This document shows, one piece after another, positions 24,001 to 37,185 of a DNA stretch of 64,000 bases; the stretch's first letter is position 1; each line of letters starts with the position of its first letter. A program made the position numbers and the translations under genes. The notes beneath the pieces are model-generated. The model saw nothing but the letters and a program-made list of their open reading frames with translations, was not told the origin of the DNA and searched no databases. The stretch lies in contig OX465103.1 of the NCBI GenBank assembly GCA_949987565.1, positions 11,687,032 through 11,751,031 of the forward strand, written 5' to 3'. The stretch comes from Luidia sarsii (Eukaryota; Echinodermata; Asteroidea; Paxillosida; Luidiidae).

Positions 24001-25302
24001 TTTCGACAGGAGCGGACCTGTCGGAAAAGTCAGAAAACGTGTCAAAATCACGGTTTTGGTTTTTTGCTCTGAAGTACCTGCAGTGACTTTCCCGTTGGTC
24101 CGAATCGAGTCAGTGGACTCTTAGGCATCTGTGGAATCATATTGGGAGGAATCTGGGAAATTTGATTTTGGGTCAAAATTTGGAAATTTTGACAGGAGCG
24201 GACCTGTCGGAAAAGTCAGAAAACGTGCCAAAATCAAGTTTTTTTTGTTTTTTGCTCTGAAATACCTGCAGTAACTTTCCCGTTGGTCCGAATCGAGTCA
24301 GTGGACTCTTGGGCCCCTTTGGAGTCATTTTGGGAGAAATCTGGGAAATTTTATTTTGGGTCAAAAGTTGGAAGTTTTGACAGGAGCGGACCTGTCGGAA
24401 ACGTCAGAAATCGGGCCTAAATCACGGTTTTTGTTTTTTGCTCTGAAATACCCGCAGCGACTTTCCCGTTGGTCCGTATCAAGTCAGTGGACTCTTGGGC
24501 CCCTGTGGAGTCATTTTGGGAGAAATCTGGGAAATTTTATTTTGGGTCAAAAGTTGGAAGTTTCGACAGGAGCGGACCTGTCGGAAAAGTCAGAAATCGG
24601 GACAAAATCATGGTGTTTGTTTTTTGCTCTGAAATACCTGCAGTGACTTTCCCGTTGGTCCGAATCAAGTCAGTGGACTCTTGGGCCCCTGTGGAGTCAT
24701 TTTGGGAGGAATCTGGGAAATTTTATTTTGGGTCAAAAGTTGGAAATTTTGACATGAGCGGACCTGTTGGAAAAGTCAGAAATCGGGCATAAATCACGGT
24801 TTTTGTTTTTTGCTCTGAAATACCCGCAGCGACTTTCCCGTTGTCTGGATCGAGTCAGTGGACTCTTGGGCCCCTTTGGAGTCATTTTGGGAGAAATCTG
24901 GGAAATTTTATTTTGGGTCAAAAGTTGGAAGTTTTGACAGGAGCGGACCTGTCGGAAAAGTCAGAAAACGTGCCAAAATCAAGGTTTGTTTTTTTTGGTC
25001 TGAAATACCTGCAGTGACTTTCCCGTTGGTCCGAATCGAGTCAGTGGACTCTTGGGCACCTGTGGAATCATATTGGGAGGAATCTGGGAAATTTGTTTTT
25101 GGGTCAAAAGTTGGAAATTTTGACAGGAGCGGACCTGTCGGAAAAGTCAGAAATCGGGACAAAATCATGGTGTTTGTTTTTGCTCTGAAATACCTGCAGT
25201 GACTTTCCCGTTGGTCCAAATCGAGTCAGTGGACTCTTGGGCCCATGTGGAGTCATTTTGGGAGGAATCTGGGAAATTTTATTTTGGGTCAAAAGTTGGA
25301 AA
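24001..25302 (+). repeat. 7-monomer sub-repeat (1,302 bp), second of a pair, in 28-mer copy 1
   Basis: Identical to the preceding 1,302 bases as far as I can see. Similarity runs on for another ~120 bases, to 25424, where cttaggcat is replaced by cttgggctc. Confidence 0.88.
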
Positions 25303-26347
25303 TTTCGACAGGAGCGGACCTGTCGGAAAAGTCAGAAAACGTGTCAAAATCACGGTTTTGGTTTTTTGCTCTGAAGTACCTGCAGTGACTTTCCCGTTGG
25401 TCCGAATCGAGTCAGTGGACTCTTGGGCTCCTGTGGAGTCATTTTGGAAGGAATCTGGGAAATTTTATTTTGGGTCAAAAGTTGGAAAATTTGACAGGAG
25501 CGGACCTGTCGGAAACGTCAGAAATCGGGCCTGAATCACGGTTTTTGTTTTTTGCTCTGAAATACCCGCAGCGACTTTCCCGTTGGTCCGTATCAAGTCA
25601 GTGGACTCTTGGGCCCTTGTGGAGTCATTTTGGGAGGAATCTGGGAAATTTTATTTTGGGTCAAAAGTTGGAAATTTCGACAGGAGCGGACCTGTCGGAA
25701 AAGTCAGAAAACGTGTCAAAATCACGGTTTTGGTTTTTTGCTCTGAAGTACCTGCAGTGACTTTCCCGTTGGTCCGAATCGAGTCAGTGGACTCTTGGGC
25801 TCCTGTGGAGTCATTTTTTGGAGCAATCTGGGAAATTTTATTTTGGGTCAAAAGTTGGAAGTTTTGACAGGAGCGGACCTGTCGGAAAAGTCAGAAATCG
25901 GGACAAAATCATGGTGTTTGTTTTTGCTCTGAAATACCTGCAGTGACTTTCCCGTTGGTCCAAATCGAGTCAGTGGACTCTTGGGCCCCTGTGGAGTCAT
26001 TTTGGGAGGAATCTGGGAAATTTTATTTTGGGTCAAAAGTTGGAAATTTCGACAGGAGCGGACCTGTCGGAAAAGTCAGAAAACGTGTCAAAATCACGGT
26101 TTTGGTTTTTTGCTCTGAAAAACCTGCAGTGACTTTCCCGTTGGTCCGAATCGAGTCAGTGGACTCTTAGGCATCTGTGGAATCATATTGGGAGGAATCT
26201 GGGAAATTTGATTTTGGGTCAAAATTTGGAAATTTTGACAGGAGCGGACCTGTCGGAAAAGTAAGAAAACGTGCCAAAATCACGGTTTTGGTTTTTTGCT
26301 CTGAAAAACCTGCAGTGACTTTCCCGTTGGTCCGAATCGAGTCAGTA

Positions 26348-29300
26348 GACTCTTGGGCCCCTTTGGAGTCATTTTGGGAGAAATCTGGGAAATTTTATTT
26401 TGGGTCAAAAGTTGGAAGTTTTGACAGGAGCGGACCTGTCGGAAACGTCAGAAATCGGGCCTAAATCACGGTTTTTGTTTTTTGCTCTGAAATACCCGCA
26501 GCGACTTTCCCGTTGGTCCGTATCAAGTCAGTGGACTCTTGGGCCCCTGTGGAGTCATTTTGGGAGAAATCTGGGAAATTTTATTTTGGGTCAAAAGTTG
26601 GAAGTTTCGACAGGAGCGGACCTGTCGGAAAAGTCAGAAATCGGGACAAAATCATGGTGTTTGTTTTTTGCTCTGAAATACCTGCAGTGACTTTCCCGTT
26701 GGTCCGAATCAAGTCAGTGGACTCTTGGGCCCCTGTGGAGTCATTTTGGGAGGAATCTGGGAAATTTTATTTTGGGTCAAAAGTTGGAAATTTTGACATG
26801 AGCGGACCTGTTGGAAAAGTCAGAAATCGGGCATAAATCACGGTTTTTGTTTTTTGCTCTGAAATACCCGCAGCGACTTTCCCGTTGTCTGGATCAAGTC
26901 AGTGGACTCTTGGGCCCCTGTGGAGTCATTTTGGGAGAAATCTGGGAAATTTTATTTTGGGTCAAAAGTTGGAAGTTTCGACAGGAGCGGACCTGTCGGA
27001 AAAGTCAGAAATCGGGCCTAAATCACGGTTTGTTTTTTTTGGTCTGAAATTCCTGCAGTGACTTTCCCGTTGATCCGAATCGAGTCAGTGGACTCTTGGG
27101 CACCTGTGGAATCATATTGGGAGGAATCTGGGAAATTTGATTTTGGGTCAAAATTTGGAAATTTTGACAGGAGCGGACCTGTCGGAAAAGTCAGAAAACG
27201 TGCCAAAATCAAGGTTTTTTGTTTTTGCTCTGAAATACCTGCAGTAACTTTCCCGTTGGTCCGAATCGAGTCAGTGGACTCTTGGGCCCCTTTGGAGTCA
27301 TTTTGGGAGAAATCTGGGAAATTTTATTTTGGGTCAAAAGTTGGAAGTTTTGACAGGAGCGGACCTGTCGGAAACGTCAGAAATCGGGCCTAAATCACGG
27401 TTTTTGTTTTTTGCTCTGAAATACCCGCAGCGACTTTCCCGTTGGTCCGTATCAAGTCAGTGGACTCTTGGGCCCCTGTGGAGTCATTTTGGGAGAAATC
27501 TGGGAAATTTTATTTTGGGTCAAAAGTTGGAAGTTTCGACAGGAGCGGACCTGTCGGAAAAGTCAGAAATCGGGACAAAATCATGGTGTTTGTTTTTTGC
27601 TCTGAAATACCTGCAGTGACTTTCCCGTTGGTCCGAATCAAGTCAGTGGACTCTTGGGCCCCTGTGGAGTCATTTTGGGAGGAATCTGGGAAATTTTATT
27701 TTGGGTCAAAAGTTGGAAATTTTGACATGAGCGGACCTGTTGGAAAAGTCAGAAATCGGGCATAAATCACGGTTTTTGTTTTTTGCTCTGAAATACCCGC
27801 AGCGACTTTCCCGTTGTCTGGATCAAGTCAGTGGACTCTTGGGCCCCTGTGGAGTCATTTTGGGAGAAATCTGGGAAATTTTATTTTGGGTCAAAAGTTG
27901 GAAGTTTCGACAGGAGCGGACCTGTCGGAAAAGTCAGAAAACGTGTCAAAATCACGGTTTTGGTTTTTTGCTCTGAAGTACCTGCAGTGACTTTCCCGTT
28001 GGTCCGAATCGAGTCAGTGGACTCTTAGGCATCTGTGGAATCATATTGGGAGGAATCTGGGAAATTTGATTTTGGGTCAAAATTTGGAAATTTTGACAGG
28101 AGCGGACCTGTCGGAAAAGTCAGAAAACGTGCCAAAATCAAGTTTTTTTTGTTTTTTGCTCTGAAATACCTGCAGTAACTTTCCCGTTGGTCCGAATCGA
28201 GTCAGTGGACTCTTGGGCCCCTTTGGAGTCATTTTGGGAGAAATCTGGGAAATTTTATTTTGGGTCAAAAGTTGGAAGTTTTGACAGGAGCGGACCTGTC
28301 GGAAACGTCAGAAATCGGGCCTAAATCACGGTTTTTGTTTTTTGCTCTGAAATACCCGCAGCGACTTTCCCGTTGGTCCGTATCAAGTCAGTGGACTCTT
28401 GGGCCCCTGTGGAGTCATTTTGGGAGAAATCTGGGAAATTTTATTTTGGGTCAAAAGTTGGAAGTTTCGACAGGAGCGGACCTGTCGGAAAAGTCAGAAA
28501 TCGGGACAAAATCATGGTGTTTGTTTTTTGCTCTGAAATACCTGCAGTGACTTTCCCGTTGGTCCGAATCAAGTCAGTGGACTCTTGGGCCCCTGTGGAG
28601 TCATTTTGGGAGGAATCTGGGAAATTTTATTTTGGGTCAAAAGTTGGAAATTTTGACATGAGCGGACCTGTTGGAAAAGTCAGAAATCGGGCATAAATCA
28701 CGGTTTTTGTTTTTTGCTCTGAAATACCCGCAGCGACTTTCCCGTTGTCTGGATCGAGTCAGTGGACTCTTGGGCCCCTTTGGAGTCATTTTGGGAGAAA
28801 TCTGGGAAATTTTATTTTGGGTCAAAAGTTGGAAGTTTTGACAGGAGCGGACCTGTCGGAAAAGTCAGAAAACGTGCCAAAATCAAGGTTTGTTTTTTTT
28901 GGTCTGAAATACCTGCAGTGACTTTCCCGTTGGTCCGAATCGAGTCAGTGGACTCTTGGGCACCTGTGGAATCATATTGGGAGGAATCTGGGAAATTTGT
29001 TTTTGGGTCAAAAGTTGGAAATTTTGACAGGAGCGGACCTGTCGGAAAAGTCAGAAATCGGGACAAAATCATGGTGTTTGTTTTTGCTCTGAAATACCTG
29101 CAGTGACTTTCCCGTTGGTCCAAATCGAGTCAGTGGACTCTTGGGCCCATGTGGAGTCATTTTGGGAGGAATCTGGGAAATTTTATTTTGGGTCAAAAGT
29201 TGGAAATTTCGACAGGAGCGGACCTGTCGGAAAAGTCAGAAAACGTGTCAAAATCACGGTTTTGGTTTTTTGCTCTGAAGTACCTGCAGTGACTTTCCCG

Positions 29301-31553
29301 TTGGTCCGAATCGAGTCAGTGGACTCTTAGGCATCTGTGGAATCATATTGGGAGGAATCTGGGAAATTTGATTTTGGGTCAAAATTTGGAAATTTTGACA
29401 GGAGCGGACCTGTCGGAAAAGTCAGAAAACGTGCCAAAATCAAGTTTTTTTTGTTTTTTGCTCTGAAATACCTGCAGTAACTTTCCCGTTGGTCCGAATC
29501 GAGTCAGTGGACTCTTGGGCCCCTTTGGAGTCATTTTGGGAGAAATCTGGGAAATTTTATTTTGGGTCAAAAGTTGGAAGTTTTGACAGGAGCGGACCTG
29601 TCGGAAACGTCAGAAATCGGGCCTAAATCACGGTTTTTGTTTTTTGCTCTGAAATACCCGCAGCGACTTTCCCGTTGGTCCGTATCAAGTCAGTGGACTC
29701 TTGGGCCCCTGTGGAGTCATTTTGGGAGAAATCTGGGAAATTTTATTTTGGGTCAAAAGTTGGAAGTTTCGACAGGAGCGGACCTGTCGGAAAAGTCAGA
29801 AATCGGGACAAAATCATGGTGTTTGTTTTTTGCTCTGAAATACCTGCAGTGACTTTCCCGTTGGTCCGAATCAAGTCAGTGGACTCTTGGGCCCCTGTGG
29901 AGTCATTTTGGGAGGAATCTGGGAAATTTTATTTTGGGTCAAAAGTTGGAAATTTTGACATGAGCGGACCTGTTGGAAAAGTCAGAAATCGGGCATAAAT
30001 CACGGTTTTTGTTTTTTGCTCTGAAATACCCGCAGCGACTTTCCCGTTGTCTGGATCGAGTCAGTGGACTCTTGGGCCCCTTTGGAGTCATTTTGGGAGA
30101 AATCTGGGAAATTTTATTTTGGGTCAAAAGTTGGAAGTTTTGACAGGAGCGGACCTGTCGGAAAAGTCAGAAAACGTGCCAAAATCAAGGTTTGTTTTTT
30201 TTGGTCTGAAATACCTGCAGTGACTTTCCCGTTGGTCCGAATCGAGTCAGTGGACTCTTGGGCACCTGTGGAATCATATTGGGAGGAATCTGGGAAATTT
30301 GTTTTTGGGTCAAAAGTTGGAAATTTTGACAGGAGCGGACCTGTCGGAAAAGTCAGAAATCGGGACAAAATCATGGTGTTTGTTTTTGCTCTGAAATACC
30401 TGCAGTGACTTTCCCGTTGGTCCAAATCGAGTCAGTGGACTCTTGGGCCCATGTGGAGTCATTTTGGGAGGAATCTGGGAAATTTTATTTTGGGTCAAAA
30501 GTTGGAAATTTCGACAGGAGCGGACCTGTCGGAAAAGTCAGAAAACGTGTCAAAATCACGGTTTTGGTTTTTTGCTCTGAAGTACCTGCAGTGACTTTCC
30601 CGTTGGTCCGAATCGAGTCAGTGGACTCTTGGGCTCCTGTGGAGTCATTTTGGAAGGAATCTGGGAAATTTTATTTTGGGTCAAAAGTTGGAAAATTTGA
30701 CAGGAGCGGACCTGTCGGAAACGTCAGAAATCGGGCCTGAATCACGGTTTTTGTTTTTTGCTCTGAAATACCCGCAGCGACTTTCCCGTTGGTCCGTATC
30801 AAGTCAGTGGACTCTTGGGCCCTTGTGGAGTCATTTTGGGAGGAATCTGGGAAATTTTATTTTGGGTCAAAAGTTGGAAATTTCGACAGGAGCGGACCTG
30901 TCGGAAAAGTCAGAAAACGTGTCAAAATCACGGTTTTGGTTTTTTGCTCTGAAGTACCTGCAGTGACTTTCCCGTTGGTCCGAATCGAGTCAGTGGACTC
31001 TTGGGCTCCTGTGGAGTCATTTTTTGGAGCAATCTGGGAAATTTTATTTTGGGTCAAAAGTTGGAAGTTTTGACAGGAGCGGACCTGTCGGAAAAGTCAG
31101 AAATCGGGACAAAATCATGGTGTTTGTTTTTGCTCTGAAATACCTGCAGTGACTTTCCCGTTGGTCCAAATCGAGTCAGTGGACTCTTGGGCCCCTGTGG
31201 AGTCATTTTGGGAGGAATCTGGGAAATTTTATTTTGGGTCAAAAGTTGGAAATTTCGACAGGAGCGGACCTGTCGGAAAAGTCAGAAAACGTGTCAAAAT
31301 CACGGTTTTGGTTTTTTGCTCTGAAAAACCTGCAGTGACTTTCCCGTTGGTCCGAATCGAGTCAGTGGACTCTTAGGCATCTGTGGAATCATATTGGGAG
31401 GAATCTGGGAAATTTGATTTTGGGTCAAAATTTGGAAATTTTGACAGGAGCGGACCTGTCGGAAAAGTAAGAAAACGTGCCAAAATCACGGTTTTGGTTT
31501 TTTGCTCTGAAAAACCTGCAGTGACTTTCCCGTTGGTCCGAATCGAGTCAGTA
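26348..31553 (+). repeat. 28-monomer HOR (5,206 bp), copy 2
   Basis: Second tandem copy with the same internal order as copy 1. I found no difference from copy 3 in the stretches compared. Confidence 0.92.
27905..30508 (+). repeat. Pair of 7-monomer sub-repeats (2 x 1,302 bp) in 28-mer copy 2
   Basis: Same doubled 7-mer as at 22699-25302, shifted by 5,206 bases. The internal duplication therefore happened before the 28-mer itself was amplified. Confidence 0.87.
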
Positions 31554-34500
31554 GACTCTTGGGCCCCTTTGGAGTCATTTTGGGAGAAATCTGGGAAATT
31601 TTATTTTGGGTCAAAAGTTGGAAGTTTTGACAGGAGCGGACCTGTCGGAAACGTCAGAAATCGGGCCTAAATCACGGTTTTTGTTTTTTGCTCTGAAATA
31701 CCCGCAGCGACTTTCCCGTTGGTCCGTATCAAGTCAGTGGACTCTTGGGCCCCTGTGGAGTCATTTTGGGAGAAATCTGGGAAATTTTATTTTGGGTCAA
31801 AAGTTGGAAGTTTCGACAGGAGCGGACCTGTCGGAAAAGTCAGAAATCGGGACAAAATCATGGTGTTTGTTTTTTGCTCTGAAATACCTGCAGTGACTTT
31901 CCCGTTGGTCCGAATCAAGTCAGTGGACTCTTGGGCCCCTGTGGAGTCATTTTGGGAGGAATCTGGGAAATTTTATTTTGGGTCAAAAGTTGGAAATTTT
32001 GACATGAGCGGACCTGTTGGAAAAGTCAGAAATCGGGCATAAATCACGGTTTTTGTTTTTTGCTCTGAAATACCCGCAGCGACTTTCCCGTTGTCTGGAT
32101 CAAGTCAGTGGACTCTTGGGCCCCTGTGGAGTCATTTTGGGAGAAATCTGGGAAATTTTATTTTGGGTCAAAAGTTGGAAGTTTCGACAGGAGCGGACCT
32201 GTCGGAAAAGTCAGAAATCGGGCCTAAATCACGGTTTGTTTTTTTTGGTCTGAAATTCCTGCAGTGACTTTCCCGTTGATCCGAATCGAGTCAGTGGACT
32301 CTTGGGCACCTGTGGAATCATATTGGGAGGAATCTGGGAAATTTGATTTTGGGTCAAAATTTGGAAATTTTGACAGGAGCGGACCTGTCGGAAAAGTCAG
32401 AAAACGTGCCAAAATCAAGGTTTTTTGTTTTTGCTCTGAAATACCTGCAGTAACTTTCCCGTTGGTCCGAATCGAGTCAGTGGACTCTTGGGCCCCTTTG
32501 GAGTCATTTTGGGAGAAATCTGGGAAATTTTATTTTGGGTCAAAAGTTGGAAGTTTTGACAGGAGCGGACCTGTCGGAAACGTCAGAAATCGGGCCTAAA
32601 TCACGGTTTTTGTTTTTTGCTCTGAAATACCCGCAGCGACTTTCCCGTTGGTCCGTATCAAGTCAGTGGACTCTTGGGCCCCTGTGGAGTCATTTTGGGA
32701 GAAATCTGGGAAATTTTATTTTGGGTCAAAAGTTGGAAGTTTCGACAGGAGCGGACCTGTCGGAAAAGTCAGAAATCGGGACAAAATCATGGTGTTTGTT
32801 TTTTGCTCTGAAATACCTGCAGTGACTTTCCCGTTGGTCCGAATCAAGTCAGTGGACTCTTGGGCCCCTGTGGAGTCATTTTGGGAGGAATCTGGGAAAT
32901 TTTATTTTGGGTCAAAAGTTGGAAATTTTGACATGAGCGGACCTGTTGGAAAAGTCAGAAATCGGGCATAAATCACGGTTTTTGTTTTTTGCTCTGAAAT
33001 ACCCGCAGCGACTTTCCCGTTGTCTGGATCAAGTCAGTGGACTCTTGGGCCCCTGTGGAGTCATTTTGGGAGAAATCTGGGAAATTTTATTTTGGGTCAA
33101 AAGTTGGAAGTTTCGACAGGAGCGGACCTGTCGGAAAAGTCAGAAAACGTGTCAAAATCACGGTTTTGGTTTTTTGCTCTGAAGTACCTGCAGTGACTTT
33201 CCCGTTGGTCCGAATCGAGTCAGTGGACTCTTAGGCATCTGTGGAATCATATTGGGAGGAATCTGGGAAATTTGATTTTGGGTCAAAATTTGGAAATTTT
33301 GACAGGAGCGGACCTGTCGGAAAAGTCAGAAAACGTGCCAAAATCAAGTTTTTTTTGTTTTTTGCTCTGAAATACCTGCAGTAACTTTCCCGTTGGTCCG
33401 AATCGAGTCAGTGGACTCTTGGGCCCCTTTGGAGTCATTTTGGGAGAAATCTGGGAAATTTTATTTTGGGTCAAAAGTTGGAAGTTTTGACAGGAGCGGA
33501 CCTGTCGGAAACGTCAGAAATCGGGCCTAAATCACGGTTTTTGTTTTTTGCTCTGAAATACCCGCAGCGACTTTCCCGTTGGTCCGTATCAAGTCAGTGG
33601 ACTCTTGGGCCCCTGTGGAGTCATTTTGGGAGAAATCTGGGAAATTTTATTTTGGGTCAAAAGTTGGAAGTTTCGACAGGAGCGGACCTGTCGGAAAAGT
33701 CAGAAATCGGGACAAAATCATGGTGTTTGTTTTTTGCTCTGAAATACCTGCAGTGACTTTCCCGTTGGTCCGAATCAAGTCAGTGGACTCTTGGGCCCCT
33801 GTGGAGTCATTTTGGGAGGAATCTGGGAAATTTTATTTTGGGTCAAAAGTTGGAAATTTTGACATGAGCGGACCTGTTGGAAAAGTCAGAAATCGGGCAT
33901 AAATCACGGTTTTTGTTTTTTGCTCTGAAATACCCGCAGCGACTTTCCCGTTGTCTGGATCGAGTCAGTGGACTCTTGGGCCCCTTTGGAGTCATTTTGG
34001 GAGAAATCTGGGAAATTTTATTTTGGGTCAAAAGTTGGAAGTTTTGACAGGAGCGGACCTGTCGGAAAAGTCAGAAAACGTGCCAAAATCAAGGTTTGTT
34101 TTTTTTGGTCTGAAATACCTGCAGTGACTTTCCCGTTGGTCCGAATCGAGTCAGTGGACTCTTGGGCACCTGTGGAATCATATTGGGAGGAATCTGGGAA
34201 ATTTGTTTTTGGGTCAAAAGTTGGAAATTTTGACAGGAGCGGACCTGTCGGAAAAGTCAGAAATCGGGACAAAATCATGGTGTTTGTTTTTGCTCTGAAA
34301 TACCTGCAGTGACTTTCCCGTTGGTCCAAATCGAGTCAGTGGACTCTTGGGCCCATGTGGAGTCATTTTGGGAGGAATCTGGGAAATTTTATTTTGGGTC
34401 AAAAGTTGGAAATTTCGACAGGAGCGGACCTGTCGGAAAAGTCAGAAAACGTGTCAAAATCACGGTTTTGGTTTTTTGCTCTGAAGTACCTGCAGTGACT

Positions 34501-36759
34501 TTCCCGTTGGTCCGAATCGAGTCAGTGGACTCTTAGGCATCTGTGGAATCATATTGGGAGGAATCTGGGAAATTTGATTTTGGGTCAAAATTTGGAAATT
34601 TTGACAGGAGCGGACCTGTCGGAAAAGTCAGAAAACGTGCCAAAATCAAGTTTTTTTTGTTTTTTGCTCTGAAATACCTGCAGTAACTTTCCCGTTGGTC
34701 CGAATCGAGTCAGTGGACTCTTGGGCCCCTTTGGAGTCATTTTGGGAGAAATCTGGGAAATTTTATTTTGGGTCAAAAGTTGGAAGTTTTGACAGGAGCG
34801 GACCTGTCGGAAACGTCAGAAATCGGGCCTAAATCACGGTTTTTGTTTTTTGCTCTGAAATACCCGCAGCGACTTTCCCGTTGGTCCGTATCAAGTCAGT
34901 GGACTCTTGGGCCCCTGTGGAGTCATTTTGGGAGAAATCTGGGAAATTTTATTTTGGGTCAAAAGTTGGAAGTTTCGACAGGAGCGGACCTGTCGGAAAA
35001 GTCAGAAATCGGGACAAAATCATGGTGTTTGTTTTTTGCTCTGAAATACCTGCAGTGACTTTCCCGTTGGTCCGAATCAAGTCAGTGGACTCTTGGGCCC
35101 CTGTGGAGTCATTTTGGGAGGAATCTGGGAAATTTTATTTTGGGTCAAAAGTTGGAAATTTTGACATGAGCGGACCTGTTGGAAAAGTCAGAAATCGGGC
35201 ATAAATCACGGTTTTTGTTTTTTGCTCTGAAATACCCGCAGCGACTTTCCCGTTGTCTGGATCGAGTCAGTGGACTCTTGGGCCCCTTTGGAGTCATTTT
35301 GGGAGAAATCTGGGAAATTTTATTTTGGGTCAAAAGTTGGAAGTTTTGACAGGAGCGGACCTGTCGGAAAAGTCAGAAAACGTGCCAAAATCAAGGTTTG
35401 TTTTTTTTGGTCTGAAATACCTGCAGTGACTTTCCCGTTGGTCCGAATCGAGTCAGTGGACTCTTGGGCACCTGTGGAATCATATTGGGAGGAATCTGGG
35501 AAATTTGTTTTTGGGTCAAAAGTTGGAAATTTTGACAGGAGCGGACCTGTCGGAAAAGTCAGAAATCGGGACAAAATCATGGTGTTTGTTTTTGCTCTGA
35601 AATACCTGCAGTGACTTTCCCGTTGGTCCAAATCGAGTCAGTGGACTCTTGGGCCCATGTGGAGTCATTTTGGGAGGAATCTGGGAAATTTTATTTTGGG
35701 TCAAAAGTTGGAAATTTCGACAGGAGCGGACCTGTCGGAAAAGTCAGAAAACGTGTCAAAATCACGGTTTTGGTTTTTTGCTCTGAAGTACCTGCAGTGA
35801 CTTTCCCGTTGGTCCGAATCGAGTCAGTGGACTCTTGGGCTCCTGTGGAGTCATTTTGGAAGGAATCTGGGAAATTTTATTTTGGGTCAAAAGTTGGAAA
35901 ATTTGACAGGAGCGGACCTGTCGGAAACGTCAGAAATCGGGCCTGAATCACGGTTTTTGTTTTTTGCTCTGAAATACCCGCAGCGACTTTCCCGTTGGTC
36001 CGTATCAAGTCAGTGGACTCTTGGGCCCTTGTGGAGTCATTTTGGGAGGAATCTGGGAAATTTTATTTTGGGTCAAAAGTTGGAAATTTCGACAGGAGCG
36101 GACCTGTCGGAAAAGTCAGAAAACGTGTCAAAATCACGGTTTTGGTTTTTTGCTCTGAAGTACCTGCAGTGACTTTCCCGTTGGTCCGAATCGAGTCAGT
36201 GGACTCTTGGGCTCCTGTGGAGTCATTTTTTGGAGCAATCTGGGAAATTTTATTTTGGGTCAAAAGTTGGAAGTTTTGACAGGAGCGGACCTGTCGGAAA
36301 AGTCAGAAATCGGGACAAAATCATGGTGTTTGTTTTTGCTCTGAAATACCTGCAGTGACTTTCCCGTTGGTCCAAATCGAGTCAGTGGACTCTTGGGCCC
36401 CTGTGGAGTCATTTTGGGAGGAATCTGGGAAATTTTATTTTGGGTCAAAAGTTGGAAATTTCGACAGGAGCGGACCTGTCGGAAAAGTCAGAAAACGTGT
36501 CAAAATCACGGTTTTGGTTTTTTGCTCTGAAAAACCTGCAGTGACTTTCCCGTTGGTCCGAATCGAGTCAGTGGACTCTTAGGCATCTGTGGAATCATAT
36601 TGGGAGGAATCTGGGAAATTTGATTTTGGGTCAAAATTTGGAAATTTTGACAGGAGCGGACCTGTCGGAAAAGTAAGAAAACGTGCCAAAATCACGGTTT
36701 TGGTTTTTTGCTCTGAAAAACCTGCAGTGACTTTCCCGTTGGTCCGAATCGAGTCAGTA
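31554..36759 (+). repeat. 28-monomer HOR (5,206 bp), copy 3
   Basis: Third tandem copy. Its right part (from about 35719) begins the segment that corresponds to 14889-23655 at a distance of 20,830 bases. Confidence 0.92.
33111..35714 (+). repeat. Pair of 7-monomer sub-repeats (2 x 1,302 bp) in 28-mer copy 3
   Basis: Same doubled 7-mer, shifted by 10,412 bases from the first pair. Confidence 0.87.
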
Positions 36760-37185
36760 GACTCTTGGGCCCCTTTGGAGTCATTTTGGGAGAAATCTGG
36801 GAAATTTTATTTTGGGTCAAAAGTTGGAAGTTTTGACAGGAGCGGACCTGTCGGAAACGTCAGAAATCGGGCCTAAATCACGGTTTTTGTTTTTTGCTCT
36901 GAAATACCCGCAGCGACTTTCCCGTTGGTCCGTATCAAGTCAGTGGACTCTTGGGCCCCTGTGGAGTCATTTTGGGAGAAATCTGGGAAATTTTATTTTG
37001 GGTCAAAAGTTGGAAGTTTCGACAGGAGCGGACCTGTCGGAAAAGTCAGAAATCGGGACAAAATCATGGTGTTTGTTTTTTGCTCTGAAATACCTGCAGT
37101 GACTTTCCCGTTGGTCCGAATCAAGTCAGTGGACTCTTGGGCCCCTGTGGAGTCATTTTGGGAGGAATCTGGGAAATTTTATTTT
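36760..37185 (+). repeat. 28-monomer HOR, truncated copy 4
   Basis: Continues the 28-mer pattern for 426 bases. It then switches to 36-mer sequence at the atttttggtc allele (37186), where a 28-mer copy would have attttgggtc. Confidence 0.8.

Larger units (their letters stand above)
21142..26347 (+). repeat. 28-monomer HOR (5,206 bp), copy 1
   Basis: The length is 28 x 186 minus 2. It matches copies 2 and 3 at shifts of 5,206 and 10,412 bases; the only difference I noticed is acttttccg here (near 21860) for actttcccg. Inside, it begins with 5-mer-spaced similar blocks (starts 929 and 931 bases apart), then a duplicated 7-mer (22699-25302), then a stretch shared with the 36-mer unit. It is marked by the cctgttgg allele at several monomers. 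Confidence 0.92.
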
